NCBI GenBank assembly: GCA_037102815.1
Contig: BTPP01000002.1
Span: 1,426,001 to 1,490,000, forward strand
Origin: Neurospora intermedia
Lineage: Eukaryota; Ascomycota; Sordariomycetes; Sordariales; Sordariaceae
Direction: 5' to 3'
Length of the DNA stretch: 64,000 nt
Made by a program: the position numbers and the translations under genes. Of the stretch, positions 1 through 12,400 are shown in pieces; within the stretch, counting starts at the first letter, position 1, and each line of letters opens with the position of its first letter. Below the pieces are notes generated by a model, which searched no databases, had not been told where the DNA came from, and worked only from the letters and a program-made list of their open reading frames with translations.

Positions 1-3000
1 GGGTATATCCTCAAGAAGACCAAAGAAAATGAAAGTCCGGGTCACGTCCTTTTGCTCCTCTGGAATGGATGGAATGGCACTGGCTCGAGTTTTGTCCTGA
101 TGGGTTGGCTGTAGATCCTGAACGTCCAGGCTCTGGGTCGTAAACAGTCCAAATGTTGACTTCGAGTGAACGGGTCAACAAGTATTGGGCGAAGGAGGTA
201 TGTGTATGTAAGTCGTTGGTTGAAGGTTGTTGGGTTAACAAGGGCGGGATATCATGGAGTCGTTGACGAAGTTGTTGTAAAAAAGGATAGTCTTCACGGA
301 CACTGGGCCTGGAAGAAGGACGGGGGAGTAGGAGGTGAAAAGACGATGCCAAGTGAAGTGAGTGTAGAGAAAGGTGACGATGGTGAAGGAAGCTAACAGC
401 ACGAGGCAAGAGCGTAGGTAACAAGATGCGGACCGGAGATCATAGATATTTGACGATACTCTCTTTCACTGGCTGGCGGGCGTGCTTACCCTGCCGCCCC
501 GTTCTCTGTCAAAGGATGGCATGGTGCAATGCGACCCTCTTCGGCTTGCGTGTCTGGGTGGCTTGATTGGTCTCCAAGTGCCCCATGTCAGGCTGGCCAT
601 TCATCCACCCGAAGTCGTCCCCAAGACTGTGTGCAAGGGTGGGTGAGTACGAGGATACCGCGGTACATGCAGGGTGCGGTCGGTACGACGGTACGATGGG
701 ATGTACTAAGGCACGGAGGGTGTGAGACTTGGGGGACTCTGTGAGAAGCGCCGAATTACCCACACCCACTCACCTCCCTCTCTCCTCGCTGTCGGTACCC
801 TCTTCTGCCTCTGCCTCTCTGTTGCCGGACGCTGTGGCCACCGGTCGGCTCAAACCAGCACATCCTTGCCGTCGAGTCTCATGGGACCACAATGCACCAT
901 CCTATTCTTAATCTTGGGTGGATGGCACTAGAGCGGAACGAGCATGGCGGCAGATGGTTTTAAAAAAAAAATAGTACATACACCGCTACTATTTTTTGGT
1001 GAACTGGTGTGTAGTTGTCCTTTTTTTTTCTTACTTTTTGGCACCACCTGGGCGGGAATGAGGGTAGATGAGGTTGAGGGATTAGAGGCGTGTGGGGCGT
1101 CTTGGAAGGTCGCGAAAGTCCATGGAGCACCAAGGAATGGGCCTGCCTGCTTGGGGCGTCCGCTAATGCGCAGCAGGGTGAATTGTGACGACGAGCAATA
1201 ATGAGGACAGGGGTTGTCTGACACAGATCATTCAAACGCCCTGTGTCACTGCCTCTCCATCTTTGCCCACGCGGACTAACGTCCAATGCTTGATCATACA
1301 TACACACCACCCTATATCCTTGCCCTGCGCCCCCAGGCCGTTGATTGCTCATCAAAGAAGCGAATGGGATGTGCAGGATAATGGGATGCTGTCCCTGTCA
1401 GAAAAGGAGGGGGGTGAGCCGAGCTGCTAGTATGAAGACCAGCACTGAGTGCAAGACGGAAGGATCAGAGCGGCATCCACCGAACCGCATCGTCTCGTTC
1501 AACAGGGAGAGGGCGAAAACTGAAAAGCAGAAGAGCCACAGCCCAGCGCGCGTGACAGCGTGTGACGCACTCTGCGATGCCCATTCCCGCTGATGAATGA
1601 AGTGTCCTTGTTGCTAAGAGCAATGCTTGGTGGGCCCGTGGCTTTTGCCGATTTTTATGTTTTCACCGTTCAGGTGAGGAAAACGTGTTTTATGTCCGTT
1701 TACCCACAGCAGACGTTCCTACAGCGGAAACACACGCACACAGCCATGAACGCAGACGCAGACACTTACAGACTGCACGTGAAGTTCAGTCCCTGAACAA
1801 GACCGCCTGTTTGTTACCTGTCATCCAATGCCCTGCACCCATAGCCGCGCTGATTCAGTACTGGCCAGCAAGGCGTCGTCGTTCAAATAGACCAGAAAAC
1901 GTGTCGGTATTCATTGACAACGGGACTGGCGCTTTTTTGGTCATGTGAGGTTGATGAGGTACTGCTAGCAGGCCAAAGCCTAGCTGAGTTTGATCCGCCT
2001 GTCCGTATTGTGAACAGTTGTGTATTGACCTAGGATATGTTCCTTAACATAGCTGCAAGCTGGCGTTGGTGGTTCTGGCGGACAAGAAGGATTGAACGGT
2101 AGTGGTGCTAAAAGGAAGTGGCAAAAGTTGAACAACTCGAAGGAAGTTTGTGATTGGCATGCGGCATGTTTCTGACGGTTTCTGAAGCCGCAACACAATG
2201 CGGCCAAGCGGCTCCAGAATTCCGATGATGTCGGGGCTCGCGGGGGGCTGGTGGAAAAGTGTATGCTGACGAATTCCTCGCCTTCCCATAAAGCGACTTG
2301 AAAGAAGCCGTACCGTATTGCGCGTCAACTCCTCTCGCTCACCGCAGTCACCCGGACGCCCCAACGCCCCTATGGCAGGCACCGTTAAAGCAAGATGGGC
2401 GGCCTTACGGCGGTCATCATCCATGCCGAGCCTGTTTTGCCCTGTTTGATTCGACCAAGACTTCTTGAGAAAGGTTACGGATCCATGCCTGATTGGCCAT
2501 GCAGCCTTCGCGGCCCTGATTCGAAACCTTGATCCATGGCCATTATGTATCTCGGCTGAAGTGCAAGTGCTGCATTGAGCAGATCGGCTGTGATAACGCC
2601 CGCTGAAAAACCAGCATTAATCACTGTTGGACTCGTTAGTGTGCATAACTACAACGTCAGGGCTCTTTGTAAGATTATGAAATACACTATTTGCAAAGTG
2701 CATGTAGTGTATAGGCTCTGAATGGTCCTGGTACTGGCACATCCCGCTACAATGACCGTTTCAGGGAAGTTCAGGATAGTAGTGTTGTGCGTGCTTGACA
2801 CGTTAGATGAGCAGGCAGCTCAACTTGTTATATGCCTACGAGTATGGTGTATAGTCTCTTCACAAGCATCCCGTCGAAGCATGGCGAGAGCCGATTCCAA
2901 TATTTTCACGCGGAGATGCTCAAGATATCGGACGACTCAGTGGGCGAGGCGTGTGCGTCAAGAGCTCTGTGCCCTACAGAATTCAGGTAGTGAGGCTCGG

Positions 3001-5160
3001 GGCTTCCATATTGGGTATAAGTGGCAGGCCAGTCCTGATTCGATGGCTGGACTCGCTCTTGCTTGGTGCTTTGGGCACTATATGTCTAGGTGTTGCTGTA
3101 TCGAAACGTATGTGGGCCGTCATATGTTGCTAAGTAAGTGAAAAGGGCGAGTCAGGCTCGTCGGGGCATGTCCAAGCTCCGTCAGAGTAGTGTTCTGAAG
3201 TCGAGCCAAAGTCGAATCCGATGGAGGGTCTGATGAGAACATGGTTGCAGTGTTTTAGCGTGGCGGATTTTCAAGCTTCCTGGACGGGCCTGAAGTTAGC
3301 GCGGTTTAGTTGCGGCTGGCTTCCAGAGTTTACGGAGAGGGGGGGTAAGATGGGAGGACATGGACCATGGGCTGGTTACAGAAGAGGAGAGTTGCATTTC
3401 CTCCATCCATCCATCTATCGATTTGCGGACATTAGAAGGCGGGCGGTGGATGGAGATGATCGATGGCCGGAAATGAAGGCAATCAAGTGGAAGATTATCG
3501 GCTGGCACATTGTGACGATTGCGGATTGGAAGCTGGGAGAAGGAAACTAACTGGATTGGTCAAAGGAGTTAGGACGGACGGGTGAAGAAGGCTGTGTTTC
3601 TCGTCGTCGTCTCAAGCCTTGCTTGTATTGTGAGTGACGTTGGTGTACCTAAGCGAATGCGAGTCAATAACAATTTCGCTATGGATTTGCGGGACGATCT
3701 GTTAGATAGTGGCAGAACCTGCAGGCAGTGGACCTGGGCTGTCAGACGCCCCAGTGCCCTTGATTGGCCAGTCAGCCATACACACACAGTACGCGGGCAG
3801 TACCTAGGTAGGTACCTTTAGACAGGCAGTTGTTCCTTTTCATCGCCCCGCTACCAGGAGGTAACGTGCAAGTCCCATCTCGATTCCTTCTTCCTCTTTC
3901 GGGCCATGAACCATTGGAAGCGATGGGATTATGCAATTCCGCTCGCTCTTTCACTTGCAGCAAATGATGCGCATCTTCCTGCATCCCTCACATATGACGG
4001 ATCCTTCTCAACTCTCAACCATTCTCCAGCTTCAGTTTGACATTTGTGGGATGCTCTCCGGCTGGGCGGGCGTCTAGGCAATTTCACCAGACTCTCCCGT
4101 TTTGATATCGAACCGCTTGCAACATGGCCACCCACCCAGTCCACCGAAGCTGTGACTTGCCGTGGCCGCATCCCAATAGGCCTGCTATGGTAGGCTTTAA
4201 CCAGAAGAACAACGGGTCTGATATCGAGAAGATCGTCGACAGGTGCTCATTCAGGCCCCGCCTATTTCAGGACTGAAGGAAGCACTGGGGACGAGCAGAA
4301 AGAAGCAGAATGCTCCCTGGCGATCCACGTCTGCGGTATAGGGTTTCATTATTGGCCGCCTCCCTGCAATTCCTTCCATTCGAGTGCGATTCGACTCCCA
4401 CACCATGGGTATATACATACATGGCTTGGAGGAGTTGGCAGGATGCACTCATCACACTGACGGCACAACAAATGGTGGGCCAACATACCTTCTCGTCAGC
4501 TGAAGCCATCCCCTCCTTTTTCTTCGACGGCCATAACCACGCCCACGCCCACGGTCCCACAGGTGACGGCGTTGTGACGGCGCTAACTACATAAGACGGT
4601 CCCAGACGTTCAGAACCACTCCGGCGGCATGGTAACGGTACCTTGGCAGAGACTAGAAAACCTGATCATCTCGTTCCAGAAGGTCGGATCCCGTTTTGAA
4701 TCCCGGGCCAAGACAGCCTAGTCTGAGCGGCTCACGAACGACGACCACGACGGGCACGGCGACAAGCATGGCCTTATGAAGATCTCCCTGCAAAGCACTC
4801 GTCAGTCACGGCTCACAACATCATGCTGGCGAGCCCATGGGCTGCTGGGTGAGACATCCGTCCCGCCTTGATATTACTCAAGTACACTACACTGCACTAG
4901 TGTAGTGTACGCTTGCTTCTAGAGCCCTGGCCGAAGGATCCGCAAACATCAACGGGTTTTTGCCAAGCACACGTTTACAACGCTCTGTTGACGCACCGCG
5001 GTCGGAGATCTCGATGGAAGCTCGTCGCTGTCGTCAGGAACGGACAGGGGACGGTGAATGGGGGCATTAGAAAATATGGGTCTGATCACGTGCCAAGTCG
5101 CTTTTGGTACCTTCTTTGTATAGATAGTTCGATAAGCCTGCAAACTGCCGTGAATAGCCG
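1..5160. other. Gene-free flank of normal base composition, left of the AT-rich block
   Basis: No frame here has a convincing start, splice pattern or recognisable protein. The longest frame with a genuine ATG is on the minus strand at 2044-2424 (126 residues), with no domain I know. At the extreme left, two overlapping minus-strand frames (below about 175) run open to the window edge, so the end of a gene lying outside cannot be excluded. A run of short TACCTAGGTA-like palindromes occurs near 3800-3825. The composition is unlike the neighbouring AT-rich block: CpA and TpG are common. Confidence 0.6.
4882..4910. repeat. Perfect hairpin-forming inverted repeat
   Basis: Two 11-base arms, GTACACTACAC and its exact reverse complement, are separated by a 7-base loop. 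It lies about 250 bases outside the left edge of the AT-rich block. It could be a fungal terminator or cruciform, or the scar of a small transposon. Nothing nearby is a gene it could terminate. Confidence 0.8.
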
Positions 5161-6182
5161 CTATTTTAGTAAATTATACTTGCGTATTAGCTAAGTTCTT
5201 CTAATGTATTTTATGCAACGCGATGATATATGATTTTTATATGTTATAATAAAAGAATTAATTGTAATACAATACTTTATTAAGAAATATTGTACAAATA
5301 AGAAGAATAAGTATATATATACTAGTAAGTAGGTAAGTAATTAATTATTTTGCTAGCGGTAGAGGGAATAAGCCCCCTTATATTATTATTAGTAAATTTA
5401 ATATCTTTTATAATATAAAGTAATTAAATTAAATTAGATTAGTTCTAGTAAGGTAGCCCGAGTTATTATAATTTATAATAAATTATAGTATTTATTAAAT
5501 ATAGGAATTCTATTTACGAATATAAGTTTATATATATTTGAAAAGAGAGTATCGCCTATTAGTATAATAAGTATTAGTATATATAGTATATATAAGAGGA
5601 AACTAAATAGAAACCTACTAGATAGTAGAAATTCGTTAATATTAATATTTATATTTATAGACTTAATTGCGCTTATACTTTCTATTCTTCCTAAATTAAG
5701 AAGAATAATTAATTATTTGTACTACGGTTCGCTTTAGTTTTGTAGGGCGAATAATAGAAGGGGTAGTATCCTATATTAATTAGTATAAGTTCAGTATATA
5801 TATTTAAGTAAGTTGAAAATAGGAAATCCAATTTACTTTTTGGAAGGAAGAGGGTTCTAGTTCTTTTCCGCCAAAGTCTCGGTTTAATAATTCTACTATA
5901 TCCTCGGCAAAATCCGACAATTTATTATTATAGTCCTATTAAAAAGTTAAATATAAGTTTTATATATATATAGTAGGATATATTGTATTTAATTTACTAA
6001 ACGTTTATCGATATTTATAAGGTCTAAAATTATAAATTAATCGGGAGGAAGAACTATAATAATTAATACCCTAATACAATTTATTAAACTATTAAATAAA
6101 GTAGGCGAACTTAAAGGAGAGACTATAAAAGGTTTATTAGGTTTTAAGCTTTAATTTATTATATTATTCTAATTAATAGCAG

Positions 6183-6626
6183 CGTTTAATACGGTAGGTA
6201 TAAGGTTATTATCCTATACTAAATTAGTATATATTTAGGATATATTAAATAGAAGATATTTAATTTACCCCTTTATTCGGAAGAGAGGTAGGAGTACGTA
6301 ATAATAAAGGGGGTGCGATAGGTGGTAAGTCGTTTAGTACAGTAGGTGTAAAGTTATTATTTTATATTAAATTAATATATATTTAGGATATATTGAAGAG
6401 AAGATATTTAATTTACCCCTTTATTTGGAAGAGAGGTAGGAGTATATAATAATAAAGGGGGTACGACGGGTAGTAAATCGTTTAGTATAGTAGGTATAAG
6501 GTTATTATCCTATATTAAATTAATATATATTTAGGATATATTAAAGAGAAGATATTTAATTTACCTTTTTATTCGGAAGAGAAGTAGGAGTATATAATAG
6601 CGAAGGGGGTATAATAGGTAGTAAAT
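6183..6626. repeat. 148-bp tandem repeat, three copies
   Basis: Landmark strings recur at exact 148-base steps: CGTTTA at 6183, 6331, 6479 and 6627, and GTAGGT at 6194, 6342 and 6490. Copies differ chiefly by transitions, as expected if an ancestral tandem array was RIPped. No reading frame is conserved across the copies. Confidence 0.88.
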
Positions 6627-9600
6627 CGTTTAGTACGTACTTTTACTACTATAGAATACCTCTAAAGGGATTTATTTCGAACCGTTTAATTAAAATAATA
6701 GTACTATCTTCGGCTTTTGTAAAATATACCTCCTATTCCTTCCTATCCTCGTTTATCTCTTTTTTGAACGTTTTGAGTAATTTATCCCCTACGCGAATAA
6801 TTAGTGTAAAATCGCGAAGGGCGGCCCTTATATCTCTTTTAATTATACGGAGGTTAGGTTAAATATATAATTAATATATATCGGTATATAGTCTATCTAT
6901 ATTATTTACCGAGTATATTTGCTAATTAGGAAGGTTATTTATATTTAATCGTTATAGAGTAGGGGTATAGCCGATGTATATTTATAACTTCTAGTCAAAT
7001 TCTGGGTATATAAGTAAAGGGCTTCCTTCTATAATACATCCTAATTCACTATTGCCGCGAGGGTACCGTCTATCAAACTATATATTATTAATATATATAG
7101 TGTATATAAATAGAATTTATATAATAATATATTAAATAATAGAAATATTTACTATATTTATCTATAAATATATTATTAGCAACCCTAAATAATTATATTA
7201 AATAATTTATAAAATTAAGACCTATTTAGACATACTTATAATATTCGTTTATAAACTTCGGTAATAGCATTGAATAATCTTACTTTATCTTTCGGAATAC
7301 TTAGAAAGGAGGCGAAATACTACCGTCGGAATAGAATATATTAAATAAGCGTACTAAATATAGAATAAAGTGAATTTTATATATATATATTAAATATAAA
7401 GTTAATCGATTACCTTCTCGTAGCCTTTATTTCTATACGCAACGGATTGCTTACAATAGAATTAATATTAATATTAGAAGAATACTTTAAATTAAAATAT
7501 TTAATATATAACTATAGAATTGTAAAGATATAGCCGTATTATAAACTATTTATAATATTTATTTTACAATTAGTAATTTAAATTAATATATTTAAGTAAG
7601 GTTATAGAGAGAAAAGAGTTATAATTTATATTCTAATATTATACTTTAATAAAATAATTATATAATTAAATAGTATCGGACTATAGAAATACCTATATTC
7701 TAAATTAGGGTTACTTACAATAAAGGTTATTTTAGCTAGGATTTTAGCTTTATCCAACCTACCTACCTATATTAGTTCTAAATTTATAGCGATTGTTTTA
7801 ATATATTTAGGTTAATATATACGTAGTATATCCAATTATTTTTAATAATAATTAGAATTGTACTTACTATAATATTATAATTTTGTATTACTAAGTTGCG
7901 AAGTATAAAATAGTAGAGGTAGGTGTTAATAATACGAAGTAAGGGTAACGATGCGAGGCGAGGGAAAGATATATTTAAAGGTTATATTATACCTCGCTTA
8001 AGCTACTTTTACGTTGAATATAGTATAAAAATAAAATAGTAGTACTTTATATATAGCTATTGACGAATATAAGATACGGTAGTAAAAGGATTGATATATA
8101 AGTCTTATATATTAAATTAGCCGGAGTTTAATATTTTAGTAGAATAAAGGGGAAGGAGAAGGAGAGAAATAGATTTACTTTTGTACGAGAAGGAGTATAA
8201 TATTTTAGGCCGTTTACTATCCGACTTCGTTTGAACTTTTAAATTACTTATTTATTGTTCTATCCAATCGGTTCGATTTTACTTTATCGATATTAAATTA
8301 TATACTTTATTTCGATTTATAATAATCTATCCGTTTGGAGCCTTAGGGTATTATTATTTATATATACGCTTCGTTAGGATATTTAACTCGATTTATATTT
8401 TAATACTTTTTTATCTTATAAATATAATATTTATATATAAATATATATATTTAGGGTATATTTAAACCTAATAACTCTTTTTTATAATTAAGATTATTTA
8501 ATAACGATTATTAAATAACCGTACGCTATAAATTACCCTTAGTTAAACCCAAATCAATATAGCTTTAAAGTATTCTTCGGCCTAAGTGTAATAGTCCTTA
8601 CTAAGGAGAACCCGGGCGAATAGGGATATTTTTATAATATATATATTTAATATAAGGCTCGGTATTATATTCTAATATATATTTGTACCTATATAGGCCC
8701 GATCCCCTATAATAATATTAGATAGGTGCCTCCTAATAAATCTTATATTAAATTATTTATATTTTCTAATTTGTAGCTAATATTTAAATTTTAAGGGTAG
8801 CGAACGGAGAGGGAGGCTAGTATCCCTACTCGAAATTGTTAATATCCGATATATATTATATATAAGATGTATATTAATTTAGTTTGAAATATTAATTAAA
8901 TTGATTAATAACCCTAATTTTAATAATTATTATATTAAATAATACGTACCCCCCTAACCCGGCCGTTCAAATCTTTGTAGTAAACGACCTTATATAAATA
9001 TACTTATAATGTAAATAGTTATATACTAATATTAACTTTATAAATTTAATTGCTTTATTAGCGAGGATATAACCTATATATATAACTATATAGCTTCTAG
9101 CTAGCGGGATATATATTTTATATTTATATTGCTAATTATATGTAGGATATATATTAATAAATATTATATAGCTTTATAAATATTTTTATAATAGTTATGC
9201 TAGGGTAGGTAAGCCTATTTATTCTTAATTTACTAAGTAATTAATTTATATTTACTTAAATATAGTAGTTCTTAACCGTATCCGTACCTAGGTTGAATTA
9301 TATACCTTCGAGCGTAGTATTAGGGAAATATAAATTTATATATTTAATTTAAGAGTAAGGTTCAAATATTAAAAGTGCTATAGTATATTAAAGCGCTGGG
9401 TATTATTTCGTAGTTGGAGGTACGCCTAGTTCTTGACCGAATTTAAATAAGTATTAGAACGGCTATATATATAATTTATATATAATAAGGAAACTGCTAA
9501 TACTATATAGTCGTATTAATAGTAATTCTAAATTCTAGTTCTATATAGAGTAGCTGGAGGAGATTATATAAATATATAACTATTATATAATAATTATTTT

Positions 9601-10449
9601 TATTATATAACTAACTAAATTTAATACTATATAGTTGTAAGTCTTTAGAGTTTGTAAGCGCTTGGGGAATTAAGTTCTATTGTATATATAATATTCTATT
9701 TACTATATCCCGAATATATATTAATAGTATTAGGCCTTACTTAAAGAATTATTAATTAATAGCGTTATTCTACTATTCCTTATTATTAAGAAGGAAATAA
9801 TAGCGTTGGATAGACTTAAAATAGCGCCCCCTATAGTAAAAAACGCTTATTTTATAAGTATATTAATAATTAGGCTAATTAAGATATTAGGAGGCGGATT
9901 TGACTAAGTTCTAAGAGTTAACTCTAGTTTAGGTGAGTCCTATTTATTCTTCCTTCCCTTATTATCTATAGAAGTAATATTAATAATTATAGTATAGGCC
10001 CTTCGTTTATCTATCCTTAAGAAAAAGCGTACTAACGCTTAAGGTTTATTATATATAAGTAATATATAAAGGTATATTAGTATATATTAGGTAGTTCTAT
10101 AGTAGACAATATAAGAATTACTAGGTATTCTAAAGTGAATTTGTAGATTAACTTTAATTTACGAAATATATACGATAATTTACTAATTATAATTATTAAA
10201 TATATATATATAGGATAAATAGAATTATCGACCCTAACTCTATTATTTTAGCCTGTTTTATAACGCTTTAAACTCCTCTATTCTTAAGAAATTTAACCTA
10301 CTTTCCGGATTATAAGGTTTCTTAAATAATAACGGGAATGAATTTATATTAGAACGCTAGGAGAAATTATTTATTAAATTAGAGCCCGGTGCTTCTAAAT
10401 TATTATATACTATTATTACTTCCGTTTATTGAACTTACGAATTTGAGTT

Positions 10450-12400
10450 TAATATAGTACCTTCTTTATATATATAATCTATATATAAAAGTATTTATTC
10501 TCCTAATATATTTAGGTTTACTATAGTACGCCCCCGTTTCCGATACTTTTAATCCTAATACTTATTTTATATATTTATTTAGTATTCTTAGTACTATTCT
10601 AATGCAAATTTTTAGCTCTTATAGTATAAATTATACTAATTCTCGCCGGACTTATTAAAACGAAAATTATTTTCGAATAGGTATTTATCGCTAGTAATTA
10701 CAAAATTAAATAGTATTTAATTAATTATAATTTTAAATTTTATTTTATAGAAATCCCCGGATAAATTACGGCTAAATATAATATTAGGGTATTTTATAGA
10801 ATAATTACGGTTGGCCCGGACAATAATATTAAGAGAACCTTTAGCCTCTTTATTTAAATCCTTATAATTTAAAATAATAATTAGGTAATTATATATTTTT
10901 AATATATTGATCTTAGATATAGGTATAGAATTGCGATCTGGATTATAGTTTAGATTCGGAAAAGGAGTAACTTTCCTTTTACCTAGTACTAATTTATAAC
11001 CGGAAGGTACGGATTCTATATCTTCGATCTTTATTATACGGGAGTTAGGCTATATATTTGGAAGAGTTCTATTATTTTTAATAGTATTATCTTGCCCGCT
11101 ATCCTTATTATTAGTAATTATAGTAAGGTCGATTATAATATTCTTTACTTTTATAAATAGTTATAAAGTACCGGATATATATTGTATATATAGTAAAGCG
11201 GCAGCCCTATTTTTATTATTTAGTTTAATTCGTAGAAAAGGATAAATACCGGTATAATTAATCCTTTTAATTTTAAAAATCCGCTTCGGTTTAATAGGCG
11301 GGTTAGGATTTTCTATATTTATTTAATTTTGGGAAGTTTAGACCTTATTATTAATAGTATTTTAATAGTTTATAATAATATTAGTATCTTCTATATTTAT
11401 TATCGGCCGTAGGGTATTAAATATATATTTTTTATATATTATAATAGTATTTAATTATATATTAAGGATATTCTCTATATTAATTAGGGATACTTTATAT
11501 ATTAATTACTATTCGTTATTAATTTATCTGCTAATTTATTTCCCTAGTACGAACCTAATCCCCTAATTAATTAAATATTAATTTTAGTAGGATTAACCTT
11601 CGTTACTAGTATTAATTTCTAGAACCTCCTTTTCTTTTCCCTTCCTAAATAATCGGTTTAAGGTTAATTAGCCCTTATTGTCCGAATCGGGGAATTCAAT
11701 TACTTCCCTCTCTTTACCCTTCCTAGACGGTTGGTTCGGGGTTAACTAGCTTTTATCGCCCGAATTAAAAAGTTCGATTATTTCCTTCTTCTTTCCTTTA
11801 TTAAATAATAATTGAGTATTTAATATATATTAACTATATATCGGTATTATAATTAAAGATTTATTAGCGCTAGTATAAACCCTACGAATATTAAGAGTTG
11901 GAGAAGACGGATATAATAAGCCGAAGACGCTATCCTCCCTACTATTCCGAAGGTCTAGTGAAATACTAGAGTATTTAAGCCTAATTGGCGCATTATTAGA
12001 TATATATAAAATATATATATCTATCGGACTTATATTAAAAATAGGTACTCTATTTATATTAATAATTAGTACGTTATTACCAAATATATTATAGATATTA
12101 ATAGTCCTTAAGGAAAATAAATTTCTAGGGTTATACTAAGGCCTTTTTTATTAAGTATAATTCTAATACTATTTCTAATCCTTAAATTCCTTAAACCTAA
12201 AACTCTCCTTTAATCTTTATTTCCGAGAAGAAGGCAACGTATATATATTACCTATATAAATTTGCCTAATTTTAAACCCTCGGAGTTTTAGGAATATATA
12301 TCGACGAAGCCTAGGTATATAAAAAGGTAATTTAGTATATCTTAGCGAAAGTTAGAAAGGAGTATCCTTACCCTAGTACGGTGTAAAGTAGAATTAGGTT
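10450..12400 (-). pseudogene. Decayed protein-coding region, family unknown
   Basis: Within the AT-rich block, one minus-strand frame keeps protein-like sequence over about 2 kb, with long open stretches (for instance about 10740-10860). It is rich in Lys, Asn, Ser and Ile and has one repeated segment (11600-11830) listed separately. Codon third positions and the interruptions fit RIP damage. I see no domain that names it; it may be a host gene or part of a mobile element. It is broken in many places and cannot be functional. The limits are approximate. Confidence 0.5.
11600..11830 (-). repeat. 78-bp (26-codon) tandem repeat in a decayed coding region
   Basis: The plus-strand motif CTTCCT recurs at 11641 and 11719 and, diverged, near 11797, a step of 78 bases or exactly 26 codons. 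In the minus-strand frame each copy reads as a basic K-G-K-E-like patch followed by an acidic hydrophobic patch. The middle copy includes KGKEREVIEFPDSD, the flanking copies KGKKKEIIEL and KGKEKEVLEI. Multiples of three and a conserved residue pattern argue that the repeat was once translated. The V-I-E-x-x-D-S-D pattern resembles a SUMO-interacting motif, but that is only a resemblance. Confidence 0.7.

Noticed and set aside
1-424. Minus-strand frames running to the left edge, one of 137 residues
   Set aside because: The longer frame starts at TTG and two overlapping frames are equally open. There is no domain and no clear splice site, so a gene end outside the window is possible but not supported.
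2044-2424. 126-residue minus-strand frame with a real ATG
   Set aside because: No domain, no neighbour context and no sign of codon bias.
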